From Tribonema minus (Eukaryota; Sar; Xanthophyceae; Tribonematales; Tribonemataceae), in contig JAFCMP010000073.1 of NCBI GenBank assembly GCA_017506865.1, positions 62,001 through 126,000 on the forward strand: a DNA stretch of 64,000 nt. Direction: 5' to 3'. Below are positions 11,476 through 23,753 of the stretch, piece after piece. Under the pieces are notes generated by a model. That model saw nothing but the letters and a program-made list of their open reading frames with translations. It was not told the origin of the DNA and made no database searches. Positions within the stretch are counted from its first letter, which is position 1; each line of letters begins with the position of its first letter. The position numbers and the translations under genes are program-made.

Positions 11476-13348
11476 TCGCGCAGCCTGCATGGACTAGGGT
11501 GAGGGGCAGGGTTTGGACCCTGCAACCCCCTGCCCTGGGGGGTAGGGTCGCTGACCTTGCCTGCAAATGGGTCCTGGGCTGATCTCAAGGACCCCCCCTC
11601 TTTTTCCGACCAAAGTCTGCGCCCCCCTTTCGAGCCACGGTTTGTTGTTCGTGGCTGCTTTGGGCGCGCACTTAACAGCGCGGTGATGGTGGTGGTGTAC
11701 TGTTGACAGTTAAGTGTGGGCAAGCGCTCGTCTGTTTTCCTTCTCGGGACGAGCACAAACAAAGTGAACATGTTGCAGACACAGGAGTAGCAGAGAACTC
11801 GGGTGTGCGATGAAGAAACACGCGTACTCTGGCGTTTGCGGCCGGAGCGTGTTTGCAAATGCCCTTGTGTGTCCTAGCTGTCAGTATTGCGTGGTGTCCT
11901 GTTGTGGTCAACTGAGGCTGCCGAGCTGTGGGTAGTTGCAATGCGCATGCACGAATCAGACTCAGTGATATCAAAGCGCGACTGTTGTGCACCTGACGGC
12001 ATTGCTGTGCTGCATTTGTAAGGACCGCGAGTGTTTTGCATGAGTGAGCCAGCTGCACACACCTACACAACACAACCCCTGTGCTTGTTCTGTGCACCTG
12101 GGGGCCCAGTATATCTCACAGTATTTCGTGCAGTGTTGAACTTGAGCAAGGTCGTCATTTGAGGTTACCCTGCAATTCTCACATGTGTGCACGTGCATCA
12201 CATGTGTGCATGTGCATGTTGCTTTCGGCAAAACTTTTTTTTTTTTATGACGGAATTGCGACGAAGGAGTTTAGAGCATATCCACCGCCGGGCAGCAACT
12301 TAGCATCATCAACTACTAGTGGTACTGTAACAGCGTCCACCGTACCTGACAAGTCCCTATACTCGGTTAGCTGGCAATCTGAAACACTCATACCGGTAGC
12401 ATTATACACGGCCTTTTCTGGCAACTTAAGGGTTAGCAGAAGCAGGCGAACTTCAAGTTGACGGCAGCATCCATTCTCCATTATGTCGGACCTATGTATA
12501 TGAAATGGACATCACCGTGTTCAACGAAGTTCCTGCTGTTGCAGATTTACAGCTCAAAGTTTGAAAATCTACTAGTAGATGTTGCGACGCAGCGGCTGCT
12601 AGTGCGACAGAGCGCAGCAATTTGAAGGCCTGCCCTAACTTGAAGGCTTATTCTAAGTAATATTACTAACTGTTACTGCGTCAAGTAGCTTATTGAATAC
12701 GATGCTGGTTCTGATTCAATGACATTCAGAATTAGAACAGTTCAGAACGACTCGGATCTGTGTGTGCTGTGATCAACTGTGTGGCGTGCGATAGTTGCTA
12801 GTAGTACTAACTTTAAGTTATTAATAATTTAATTCAAAACTTTAAGGGTCATTGAATCTTTTTGTAACTGCTTGCAACAATGGCTACTACGGCTCCGTTG
12901 AAGACGAACGGCGAGAGTGATATCACCAGCTTTAAGTTGTTAACTCAAAGCTGATGTCATAATTATGTGTCGGCCATGACCTGATTCAGCTGACAGCAGT
13001 GACTGCTGAGCTACTTCGATTCGGACGTATTGTAGTCGGTGTTGATAAGTTTGCTGTGTGCGCCCACCGGGCGCACAGCTGGTGGATAACATCAAGTGTG
13101 CCATGTATTGGCAATATAAGTTAGCGACTGCCAAACTGGGTGTGAACTGCCATCATGGCAACAGGGCCTGGCGCTGCAAGCGATTGATGTTGGCTCCCGG
13201 ACCGGTGGACGCGCCGTTGTCGATATCATCTTAAAGTTTCTAAGTTACACTGTTGTACAGACCTGAAGTTGACTCCTGGACCTGGTCCTGGACCAGTTGC
13301 TGACACGGCCGCCCTTATGCCCTCTTTCCGTTGCTTGTCAATTAGCAG
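11476..13348. other. Intergenic region between the EF-hand gene and calpain copy A
   Basis: It holds the 3' flank of the EF-hand gene, a possible retroposed fragment on the minus strand near 12238-12481, and AT-richer sequence from 12550 to 12960. A first exon for calpain copy A, expected to encode a peptide ending in LDGLK-CIDAW before a GTGAGT donor, was looked for and not found. Confidence 0.5.
12238..12481 (-). pseudogene. Possible retroposed coding fragment with A tail
   Basis: On the minus strand an open frame of 78 codons (12481-12245) ends in a TAA that runs directly into about twelve A residues. The peptide (for example LTEYRDLSGTVDAVTVPLVV) looks protein-like, but I do not recognise it. 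A coding end directly fused to an A tract suggests a retroposed 3' end. No target duplication was found and there is no start context, so this may be chance. Confidence 0.25.
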
Positions 13349-13410
13349 CCAAATGGAGTTTGACATCATTGTCGGACACTGCAAGAGGCGTGGCGAGAAG
13401 TACGAGGACC

Positions 13411-13609
13411 TGTCTGTGGGGGGAGAGTCTTGCAGCTTTGTTTGGTATCCCTGCTAGTATGTGGGGGACAGTCGCTTGCGGGTGCTTTGTTGGGGGTGAT
13501 GTGGGGGGCGGGGTGTGGCGTGCAAGCTTTGCATGCTACATCCAAGAGTGAGAACAAGGCGACACACCTACAACATGGCATTTCCACAGCCACAAGTGGA
13601 ATATAATAA
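13411..13609 (+). mobile_element. Retroposon-like insert inside exon 2 of calpain copy A
   Basis: Compared with copies B and C, exon 2 of copy A carries 212 extra bases: this insert plus a second copy of the 13-base target AAGTACGAGGACC (13398-13410 and 13610-13622). The insert ends in ATATAATAA next to the duplication, like the A-rich 3' ends of families A and B, and the target again contains GTAC. Its body has no counterpart that I recognise elsewhere in the window. The reading frame hits TAG inside the insert. Removal as an intron would need a weak donor (TCT then GTGGGG) and an acceptor without pyrimidine tract (AAAAG), which would restore frame with five extra residues. Confidence 0.8.
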
Positions 13610-14751
13610 AAGTACGAGGACCCCGACTTCCCAGTGCTGGCTGATCCCGAAAGCTGCCTGTTCATCAACGTCGAGAAGCCCAACGCTGACTTCCCTGTGC
13701 CCGACCAGTGGCTGCGCCCTACTGACCTGAGTTCAAACCCGCAGATGTTCGTCGAAGGTGTCCACGCCGGTGACATTCAGCAGGGCGCCATTGGTGAGTG
13801 CACTGCACTATTTACGACAAATGTCCTTTTAGTTAGATTCCAATCAAGTTAATTTAGGAATCTCAGCAACAGTAAAGGTTTAACGTCAAGGTAGTACAAC
13901 AGACTCAGTCTGTCCGACTGACTCAGTCAGTGAGGTAATAATATCATGATGCTACTTCATGGGGGAGAGACATTGTCTGCCATTTTTAGTAGCAGTACTA
14001 CTCACAGTCTGGAAGCGGAGTCCCCACCCACACAGGATTTTTTGATACTTAGTCTATTAGTCAACTTGAATCGGAGGCGTCATGACGGTCGCTGAGACAG
14101 GACACGACTTACTAATAGTCTACTACTAATAGTGTAATTTAGGACATATATCACATACCGTTGGGGTATGTTATCTGAGTCACGCAGGGTACACAACTTC
14201 AAGTTGCAACGGGAATGCTCAGCTGTTACTGTAACAGTGATGGTAGGTACACTCCGAGTCATTCAAAGTTTAATGTTCTTGTTTTGCTCGATGTCTGAGT
14301 CAGTCTGACTCCTTCAGGTATTGTTCAACATAGTAACGTCAACTTGAAGTTGCTTCAAATTGAAGCAATGCGTGTCACGGCGTCATGTGATTCAGAAGCT
14401 GTTCGTGCCAGTGGACATCCGGTCTCATCAGACGCTACACCTGACCTGCTGGTACAACTTGAGTCGCGCAGGCACATGCTACCTGCTGGGGGCCCTGGCA
14501 GGCCTGTCGGCCCACAAGAGGCACCTGGAGAGCATATTTGTGGCACACGACTTTGAGGCCGGCGTGGTTGCCGTGCGCTTCTTCGACCACAACTGCTGGA
14601 AGTACATCATCATCAATGACCTCATTGGCGGCAATGAGGATGGCAACATCTTGTACTCTCACTGCAAGGACAAGAATGAGGTGCGTACCGCTAATACTCA
14701 AACAATGACTACACATAAGTACTGAGTGTACTATAGTACTTTCAAAATAAT

Positions 14752-15135
14752 TTATGGACTTGAATTTATAAAGGCTTCAAGGGAGGCCGGATTGCCTACT
14801 AGTATGCAAAGTGGAGGGTAGCCCGTGACACTGCATGCACTGTCGTTGGTCCGCACGCGCAACTGCGCTCTTCCTCCTCCACTGCATTTGCTCAAAGCGT
14901 TTGCTTCAACGCACATTTGCTTCCGAAGTGAGTCAACGCAGCAGCCTACTAGTAGTCTGCACTGCGCCCTAGGTGCTTGGATACCGGCGCTGCAACACAG
15001 CCCAGCATTCGCGCTCCGCGTGTGTACACCATGATGTGCTCCGCCAGCTCCCGCGCCAACGATATACTCGGCTCAACGAGGATCTGACGCTTAGCAAGCC
15101 TGGCCTTGCACAACACATTTGCCTTTCATTGTACT
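14752..15135 (-). repeat. Family B retroposon copy, diverged, in intron 3 of copy A
   Basis: Read on the minus strand it matches the element at 59817-60344, including the CCGGCCTCCCTT block and the 3' end ATAAATTCAAGTCCATAA. Extra sequence around 14835-14930 separates two matching blocks. The coding part is broken. No clear target duplication was found. Confidence 0.65.
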
Positions 15136-16874
15136 GGGCAGCACCGTGACTGTGCGAAGATGACAAGCCTTGAGCCAGAATGATTGTGAATCAGCTAGCT
15201 TCAAAGTTTGTGCCACTGGCATGGAAATAAGTTGGTTCGTCAACACAATGACTGACATGTCATCTGACCTTCTCCTCATTTGTAATATTAGTACTACTAG
15301 TAGTCACGGACACTGTCAGTAACTGTTGTGGTTTCAAATTGACAAGATGAAATGTACAATAATCAAACAGTGCTGTAGGCACAGTGCGTGTGTATGTATG
15401 TTCACGCTCCAACGTGACGTGCACTTGAACTGAAAGCCTCAGCACCTGGTCCAGCGCGCAAGAGACCGTGACGGTGCAGAAGCGGGCATCAACAGTCACT
15501 GTGGGCAGAACGCACTGCCGAGCCTGAGGGCACGCATGTTTCAAAGTGTATACCATAGATTTGAAGATTGTATGCGTCGTATGAATATGCTGATGACGTG
15601 GTGCATGTTTGTCAAGTCTATGCAAGCCGTAGGGTATTCGAGAGTCATCGAGCCTTGCTACCGCAAGTGACTGTCATTAGACTCTGAGTCATGTACAACA
15701 CCACTTTGAAGGCACTTCACAAACCTGCCAGTGCATGCACAAATATGATCATAGTACGTGGAAGCCCAGCATCACGCCCACAATACCATGACTGCACTCG
15801 ATGCTGCAAGAACAGTAAGTTTGAAACCGCAGAGTGCTAGTGACTAGTAGTAGCTGTCGTCATTACTAATATACAGATAGTATCTGCGTGCTTGTCACTG
15901 CTTGCAGGTCTGGCTGCCGTTGATCGAGAAGGCATGGGCCAAGCTGCACGGCTGCTATGAGTACACTCACTTTGGCCACACGCACCATGCACTCATGGAC
16001 ATGACAGGTGGGTAGTAACTTTCGATTGTTCAAGTTAAAGATTATCGTCATGCCTCAAGTCATACTAGTAGTATGCCCCCTCTGCTGCACAACCCAATGT
16101 TTCTTTGAAAGCTTAGACATTGCATGCGACCCTGGTATTAACTGGTGAGTGCAGGCTGTTGTTGCCACAGTGACTGCAAAAGTGCGTCAGAAACTTGATG
16201 GTTTCAATAAGCCTTTGAGTTTCACTGCTTCGACTGCACTGATGTTCCATCGTTCTCATGCGCGCCCGCCACACAAAGCTCCACATGAGTGTGCTGCCTG
16301 ACCACTTCTGTGCAGCAATTGAACACTTCAAAGACTTCTTGGACGAGTTAACTTTTGCATGCAGGGAGAACTTGCAGCCCAATTATCTGTCACATAACCC
16401 TTTGCAGGTACTGCAGACATGGTTCCCAATAACTTGTTGAATCCTGGTCAATTTCTCCCTCCCATGTTGCCCAGGCGGCGCCGGCGAGGGCCTGCTGATA
16501 AGCAAGCTTGGCAGGGCGGAGTCTGTCCATGCATTCCTCTCCAGCTGTCTCAAGTAAGACACATACCCACCCACTACTAGCATATGTACAGAGTACATGT
16601 AGGCACTGAACTCTATTTTACTGTCTCATTTGTATAATTACACACAGTATTCTGAAGTATATGTATCACTGAACAATTTGAAAGCCCCAAGCTCCTCAAA
16701 CGTTGGTACAGTTACTGTTGTGGTCTTTTCATCTGTATTGCTCCAATCAATGTGCTGTATTATGCAAAAAAGCTTTTGCGATGCTGCATCCTGCCTGTGG
16801 ACCATGAGCAACTCTTGCAACATCTCAAAGAGCATAATGCAAGTGGTTGTGGTAGCTGGTACCTTTAGATGTAC

Positions 16875-16982
16875 GTATGGACTTGTATTTATAAAGGCCC
16901 AAGGGAGGCCGGGTTGCCTATGCAATCGAAAAGCGTGCGTCAACGCAGCAGCCTAGTCTGCGCTGTGCCCTAGGAGCTTGGA
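16875..16982 (-). mobile_element. Short 5'-truncated family B retroposon with target duplication
   Basis: A 108-base 3' end of family B, read on the minus strand, ends in ATAAATACAAGTCCATAC. It is flanked by TAGATGTAC at 16866-16874 and 16983-16991, a 9-base target duplication that contains GTAC at the element 3' end. It lies in intron 5 of calpain copy A. Confidence 0.85.
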
Positions 16983-18080
16983 TAGATGTACTACTAGTAG
17001 CTTCCAGGCAAGGTGCTCATGGTGGGGCATCGGGTGTGAACGTTGATTGCCATGAGTTGAGCAACAGCACTGCACTGATTGGTTGCAACTTTTATGTACT
17101 GTTGAGCAGTTTTGCTTACTTGACATAAACATGGATATGCACATTGAGCAGCTATTTGTGTATTATGCTTGACTGTAGGTAGAGGTAGCTATTCTTTGTT
17201 CGTGGCTACATGGTGCTATCAAAGTCGCCATTGAGTATCAGCTCCAGGCTTGCATACCATTGCAATTCAACGCTTGCATACCATTGCAATCAACGCTTAA
17301 GCTGCAAAAGTTGACCGCCGCTGGGACCGATTGAAGCATACAAATCTTAGAGTGTATGTTTGTACCCTCGTACAGACTATGAAGCCCTGTGGCACTATCA
17401 TATTGCCAGGCTAGACAGCCATCATGTCATGCTCTGATCACAACCGCCGACACAGTACTTTGGTTTGGGTACGAAGTACATCTTATGCTGCTGCCTAATT
17501 ACGCATCTGCGTCTACATGTGATGGCGGGACACAAAGTGCATGCTCAATTGCTCGTCTGCTTGGCAACTTGATCATTTGCGGATCACTCATTCACCTACC
17601 TGCTTACTCACTCACTCACTCACCTGCGTGTGCGTGTTTGGCAAAATAGGAAGGGAATGCTGGTGTGCACATCTGCTGCGGGCGGGAAAGAGACTGACAA
17701 TGGCTCAGGGCTGTATGAAAGTGCGTGTGAGGCCTGGTGCTTTCAGCAGAAGTCCCTTGCGTGCAAGTGCATATAGACTCTTGAAGTGTCTAGCGTATCA
17801 GTGATACGGTTTCACACAATCTCAGGTGACCAAGAAGTCGGGCATATGCAGTGTGATACCATGTGCAAAAATTTGCGGCAAGAATTTGCAAGGGATGTAA
17901 CCTAAGTATGTGCTTGTTTTCAAAACATGTGAGGTCCAGAGGGCTCATTGACGCTGGCACACACGCACTGCACTCCTAGGTTTATCAAAACCCCAGTGCT
18001 CTTGTCACTGCACTGCTTGTTTCTGAAAAATGTCTTTGATTTTGATTGCCATATACTTTCATGCTACGTTCGTGCACTGG

Positions 18081-18215
18081 CAGGCCAAGCATACACTCTC
18101 ACTTTGCATGTGCATAAACGCTCCTTCCGCGCAGGCGAAGCATACACTCTCACTTTTTATGTTCATGAACTTTGCATGAAGTTTTATGGAATCTTGTGCT
18201 ACGCCTGTGCAGGCC
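18081..18215 (+). repeat. Decoy copies of the calpain exon 7 acceptor (copy A)
   Basis: The true acceptor at 18212/18213 (CAG then GCCACGCGTACAC) is preceded by two echoes with borders at 18083 (CAG then GCCAAGCATACACTCTCAC) and 18134 (CAG then GCGAAGCATACACTCTCAC). In the frame of exon 7 the codon for the catalytic histidine would read CAA or AAG-shifted sequence in the echoes. They are present in copy A only. Confidence 0.75.
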
Positions 18216-19294
18216 ACGCGTACACGGTTCTACAGGCCGTGGAGACATCCTACGGCCACTTGCTGGTGCAGCTCAGAAACCCCTGGGGTGAGGGCGAGTG
18301 TACGGGGGACTGGAGTGATGCGTCTGGCATGCTCACCGACGAGATCTGCAAGGAGCTCAAGCATGTCATCGATGACGAGGATGGCACTTTCTGGTGCGTC
18401 ACCCTTGAAGTTGAGCAGTTAACTATTATTATATGTTGTACCTGTGCAGGTGAGGTAAATGTATGTGTCACCCTTGAATTCCAGCAATCACCTGTCATTA
18501 TACTGTACATGTGCTGGTGTGGTAGTTGTGTTGTACCTGTGCTTGTGTGCCAATTACCAAACCACTGGCAACGTTTTTCAAACTCAGCAGTACTGTTAGT
18601 CATCAACTACTATAGCAGTCCCTGACGGCCACATGCAACAGTACTTTAATTACTTCCGCTTGAGGGGTGGAAACCCTAGTACATGTAATTGTCACCTCCA
18701 GTAATCGTGGTGCGCCAAACACTCTTGTAAGACACGTGTTCAAGCATCCACCATGTGTCAAATTGCCCAATCAGAAACATGTGACAGATGGATGCCTGGC
18801 AATCGACAAACTCAGGTATGCAACCTACAGTCAGCTCCATCACAAGTGCATGCAGCTCTGTCTTTTAAACGGTTCCGTACAACCTGCTTGCAACTGAAGG
18901 TATCTGTGGCTCACTGCACCTGCATTGTGACTGTGCATCTTTCTTTGCATTGCGCAGGATGTCGGCTGAAGACTACAAGGACAACTTCACGTAAGTCTTG
19001 AGGTTGCGTCATGCGGCCATTGCCACAATCTGTGCAGACGGAAGTAGCTCTCAACAGATGCAAGTGCACTCAAGTGGACACATTGCCAACTGCTGATGCA
19101 CCACTTGTTTGGCTGCAGCGTCTCCCAACTTCAGTTCTTACGAAAGGAATCCACCAAACAAGAACTGAGTGTTTGGGAGTACAAGCTCTTAGGTCAAGCG
19201 TAGCGGTGGGGTTTACATGTCAATTTGGGCTACATTGGCTCTGCCATACGCATGCTGCAGGTGTGCTAGGTTTGCCATCAATCATTCCGAATTA

Positions 19295-19454
19295 AGCGTC
19301 ATCATTGGCGTCATCATTGCTGGTCAACCGCAACTGAAATGTTAGCATTATTGCAGAGATTTATGAATTTGTGCACAGCCATTCCAAAATCTCTGCAATA
19401 ATGCTAACATTTCAGTTGCGGTTGACCAGCAATGATGACGCCAATGATGACGCT
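19295..19454. repeat. Perfect 68-base inverted repeat (long hairpin)
   Basis: The arms 19295-19362 and 19387-19454 are exact reverse complements over 68 bases with a 24-base spacer. The spacer word ATGAATTTGTG is also the reverse complement of a word just right of the right arm (19457-19467), so a second, nested pairing is possible. It lies in intron 8 of calpain copy A. It could be a foldback or MITE-type element or a small-RNA precursor; perfection implies recent origin. No clear target duplication was identified. Confidence 0.95.
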
Positions 19455-20534
19455 ACACAAATTCATGCTGAATGAGGCTGCTGGAGCAAGTATTGCACTC
19501 AACGGTTGTCAGCCCTGGATACACTGTCATGACTCACAACCGTTGACCAGTTAGGCGAATGCAGCACTCAGTGAGACTTTCTTTTTCTTTGCGACACTTT
19601 GTGTTATCTAGGCACCTGGACCTTTGCCGTACCTTCAACAGCGAGTGGAGGGTGGCGTCAGTGGATGGTGTCTTTGAGGTCAGTGGCCTATAATAGTGAA
19701 GCAATCAAAATGTACAAGCCTGAGTCGCTATTGGCAGCATATCTGCAGTTGTGTTACTCTACCTGCTGATGTTGAAAGGATCTATTCAGCCAGACTCGAC
19801 AGAGCAAGTTCTGAACGCTTCAAGGTGCGTCAATAAAAGAAATACTTGCTTCAAGAACACTGACTTCTGAGGCTTGATAAAACCGCCCAGAAAATAACAC
19901 TCTTTCGGTGCAATGTATCCGTAGCCTTTCAGGATTATGACTGCTCGCCACATGCATTGCTATGCTAGCACACGCTTCAGCAACAGGACCGCACCAGCTC
20001 CCATGTCTCGTACTCACCCTAATTCCACATAACTCTATCCCTGACCCTGCACTAATCGCTCGGGTCTGGCACTCCAAACCTCCATCTGTGAAGCTCCTGA
20101 GGGCGTCACAGTTCCTTGAAGCGGTCAGCTGGGTAGCGCGTTCTTGCAATGATCTGCGTGCAGTGACTTCAATAGTTTAGTTCATCTGCGCCAGACCCTA
20201 ACATTTGAGTCAGGCACAGACAATCCTGCAAGCCCCAGCGTAACTGTCTACTACTAATAATCGTGTTGCCGAGATTCTTCCTGTCAGTGAGACATGGAAA
20301 TCTTTGAAGAGTGACAACCTGACCTTGGTCCCGTTTTCACTCCCTGAAGCACAAGCGCGTACGCATATGCACATCCATAGCTGACTCTCCGTTTGGCATT
20401 CCTCTGCTCGCAGGAGTTGACCTTGGACACGCCCTTTTACAGGCTGGAGTCGCAGATTGAGACTGCTACTGGAAAGTGAGTTGACGTGTGAACATACCGT
20501 AACATCGTTGACAGCAAGGTTAGTGCGGCGTTCC

Positions 20535-20685
20535 TCTTCAGAGCAGTTGGCACAGTCAACTTACATGTGCAGTGATAGCAAGCGTGGCGCAGGGTAGCAA
20601 TTGGCACGTCGGCTTACATGTGCAGCGATAGCAAGCCTGGTGCAGGGTGGCAACTGGCACAGTCGGCTGTGTGTGCAGTTGAGGT
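20535..20685. repeat. Minisatellite in intron 10 of calpain copy A
   Basis: Diverged units of about 52 bases share AGTTGGCAC or CAATTGGCACG, CTTACATGTGCAG and GATAGCAAGC. Two and a half copies are visible. No coding content. Confidence 0.8.
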
Positions 20686-21229
20686 TTAACTTGAAGTCCT
20701 ACGGATGCATGCCAGTATGCTCCGTCGCCTGCATGCAAGCAATCTTGTTCTGACTTAGCTCATGCACTGTTGAACAGAAGGAGCGCACCTGAATATGGCT
20801 GGTAGATTAATCGTCGAGCTTCAGAGCAACGGGAAGCTCAATCAGCGAGTGAAGCACTGTAAACACTAAAGCTTTCATGTCACATATTTCACGTGTTTCA
20901 TTTGGATCTATCCTGTTGCAGCAAATTGATGCTTCACCGTGTGCCAAGTAGGTGCCAGGCTCGGATTGATTGCTCTATGCTAACCCTACCCCTAAACTTG
21001 GCCATGCCAACAAGTTTTTGGTAGAAGTATGCATGAACTATGACATCATGAGTATAGTGCTGCAGTATCGGAAAAAGGTGTAAATTTATACTGCCTAGGC
21101 TGTATAATCAAGTGCATGAATAGGAACGCCGTGTGTGCTCTCTGACCTGTCCAACAATGTAGACCTACCACACATAAATACTTCGAAGTATAGAAATACA
21201 CTGTACCTCAGTGTGCAGTGTTGCTGAGT

Positions 21230-21343
21230 CAGTCTTGTGCCCGCACTTGCATACCGCCACATGGGATATATGAGAGCACATTACAGTGTACCGCAGTGTG
21301 CCGCAGTGCTGAATCTTGTGCCCGCACTTGCTCACCGCCACAG
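21230..21343. repeat. Duplicated acceptor region of exon 11 in copy A
   Basis: The tract TCTTGTGCCCGCACTTGC followed by CACCGCCACAG forms the acceptor of exon 11. It is repeated about 81 bases upstream, where the end reads ATACCGCCACATGG, so the upstream copy has lost its AG. The arrangement follows the same pattern as at exon 7 of this copy and exon 3 of the EF-hand gene. Confidence 0.75.
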
Positions 21344-21639
21344 AGGTGTCATAGTCCTTGCACAGAGCGACCCCATGATGGCTGGTCGCTACGCAACGGC
21401 AATGGGGGAGGAGCCCCCGTCCCCAGCAGTGCTTTCCATCGTTGTGTATAGGTGAGAGGTGAAACGCATGCAGTGCCACAGTATTCAAGTTGTACTCGCA
21501 TTTTGTGTTGCAGCTGTGTACTTTGAAGTACTTGATTCCACATGCCTTACAATTGTGTTGCGGCTTGCGTACAAGCACAATTACAAACAGCATAGGTTAC
21601 AGTTGCATACTTTGTGCAGAGAGTCCTGATGAGCAAGGC

Positions 21640-21870
21640 GATGCTCATTGGTATTTGCGGGACTCAGTGCAATGGCTGCACGAGTGCTGTTATGTGATGA
21701 GGACAGGTTGGCCGAGTCCTTATACTCATTATCGCCTTGCTCATTTGTATTTGCGGGACCCAGTGCAATTGCAGCAAGAGTGCTGTTATGTGATGAGGAC
21801 AGGTTGCCTGAGTCCTTAATCTCATTTGAAGCAGGGACTCAGTTCAATACTATACGAGCAGGGACTCAGT
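21640..21870. repeat. Tandem repeat of about 100 bases in intron 11 of copy A
   Basis: Two long units share GTGCTGTTATGTGATGAGGA and a preceding GTATTTGCGGGAC block. They are followed by shorter repeats of GCAGGGACTCAGT. There is no exon in the unit. Confidence 0.85.
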
Positions 21871-22869
21871 GCAATATTTTGACTGTGATAGGGAACGGCA
21901 GGCAGAGTGGCACACAAGGCTCATGTGTAAACACATGGCACTGATGTATTGTCTACCATGTAGTACGCTGCTATAGCTGTGTGCCTAGTTTTGCTGGTCG
22001 CTGCCAAGCAAGCAGTGATGCACATGCTGCTGCCTATCCCAGACTCTTCGCGAAAACTTCAAGCTCTTTTAGGCCTGTTCTACTTTTGCATTGTGATGTT
22101 ATGTGATGGCAGGTTTCTGAGTATGAAAGTTATGATTCATTGTTGAGCACTTGACTGATCATCACAAACAATTGCTCATTTCATTATCTCTGCTGTAGTA
22201 ATGCAGGTGCACTGAGGCTGAATACGACCCATCCACGAGAACTTTCGGTCCACTGTTCAAGTAGACACCGCTTGCCGTCCATCGCGAGGTATGAATTGCT
22301 GCAGCACAATAAAATATGACGACATCAGCATGGCGTCTGCTGTGCATGACTTCACTTTATCAACAGCTTTGTTGGGTGTCACGTGTGCTGCTGGCGATAC
22401 GAAATGCGCACGGCACACACGTCTCTGCAACACCTCAACTGCTCAGGATTGGCAGGCAGCGGCACGCTGCCGATGTTAAGCTCATCAAATATGTCCAGTT
22501 TGACATCAACAAATGCAAGTTTTCAATAGTGGATAGATGCATAGAGCTCGGAAGAGTGAGACGAGCGCAGCACATGAGCGGGTAGCGTCAGTTGCGGCTT
22601 GAGCATGGTGGGCACCCATGGGCCAGCTGTTGGCTTGCTTGCAGTTGTGTTCCCCACAATGCAATGATGCTGATGGATTGTGGAAATATTATGCAACCGC
22701 AACCTCACGTTCAAAGCTGCTAGCACCGCTAACATGCACCATCTGCCCCGCCTATTCCTCCTGCAGGCTGTGCTCGAGTTGGACATCGACCCCCACTTTG
22801 TCTACACCATTCAGGTAAACACTTGTTACCACTTGTAGGAGTAAACAGATGTGTTGGCGATCTTGCTGA

Positions 22870-23150
22870 GGGGCATGTATGCTTGAGGTTTACGGCTATG
22901 CAGCAACCTACAGTCCGCACTTCGCCCTGAGAGCTTCAACACCGGTGCTGCACCACAGCCCAGCATCAGCGATCCATGTGTGTACGCCATGATGCGCGCC
23001 GGCAGCTTAGCTTCTGCACCAACAACATATGCAGCTCAGTGAGGATCTGATGCTTAGCATATCCAGCCTTGTGCAACACGTGGGTCCCCCCCGCCTGAGC
23101 ACAATGCTGAGTGCATTGCCAACTCCTTGATAGAAAGGCGAACTCTTGCT
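22870..23150 (-). repeat. Family B retroposon copy in intron 13 of copy A
   Basis: Read on the minus strand it aligns with the coding part of the element at 59817-60344, including the region that there encodes KELAMHSALCSGGG and SISLARELAE. The extreme 3' end is poorly conserved and no duplication was found. The frame is broken. Confidence 0.65.
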
Positions 23151-23753
23151 AGATTGGAACACAAAAATGTGCACGGCACAGGCATGGCTGAACGCAACGG
23201 CATGCCGAAAATGACATCGCGCCCCCCTCAGCTGACAGCAGTTGTGCGCACTGTATGCACACACCATCATACCTTCACAAATCGGCCTCATCTCAACCTT
23301 CCCTACCAGATCCACACCTTCGACGCTGATGGCGATGGAGAGAAGGACAACGTCGGCGAGCACTTCACCCTGCGCGTCTACTCCACCGTCCCGATTGACC
23401 TCGAGGACCCTGGTGCGCCCGCATTTGAGCCCCTGTTTGAGGTTGGAACCCAGCTGGCACACTACAAGATGGTGGCGCCCGAGGGCGGTGGCATGCCGCA
23501 GGTATGTACTGTATGCGTTGTGGCCATTACTCTCGAGCCTTACTGAGTGCCACAGTGTGCTGTCCATGACATGGTTACTTTTAGGCTAAGTGTGCGATGA
23601 TTTGTTCAGTCTGTGGGGTGGCTATGACTTTCAAGCCTTGCCGAGTGTGCTGTCTATGGCGTGATTGCTCTACGGCTAAGTGTGCGGCACTTCGCTTCGT
23701 CTGTTGAGGTGCACTTGGCACTGACGTGCTGGCACGTCGCATGTACTTGTACT

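Noticed and set aside
17948..18625. 225-codon continuous frame through calpain copy A exon 7
   Set aside because: It reads from the intron through the true exon into the next intron; paralogues and splice sites show that only 18213-18393 is coding.
22262..22264. TAG reassigned to glutamine, as in some ulvophyte algae
   Set aside because: Copies A and B both end at TAG in the same place, and glutamine is written CAG or CAA throughout the exons.
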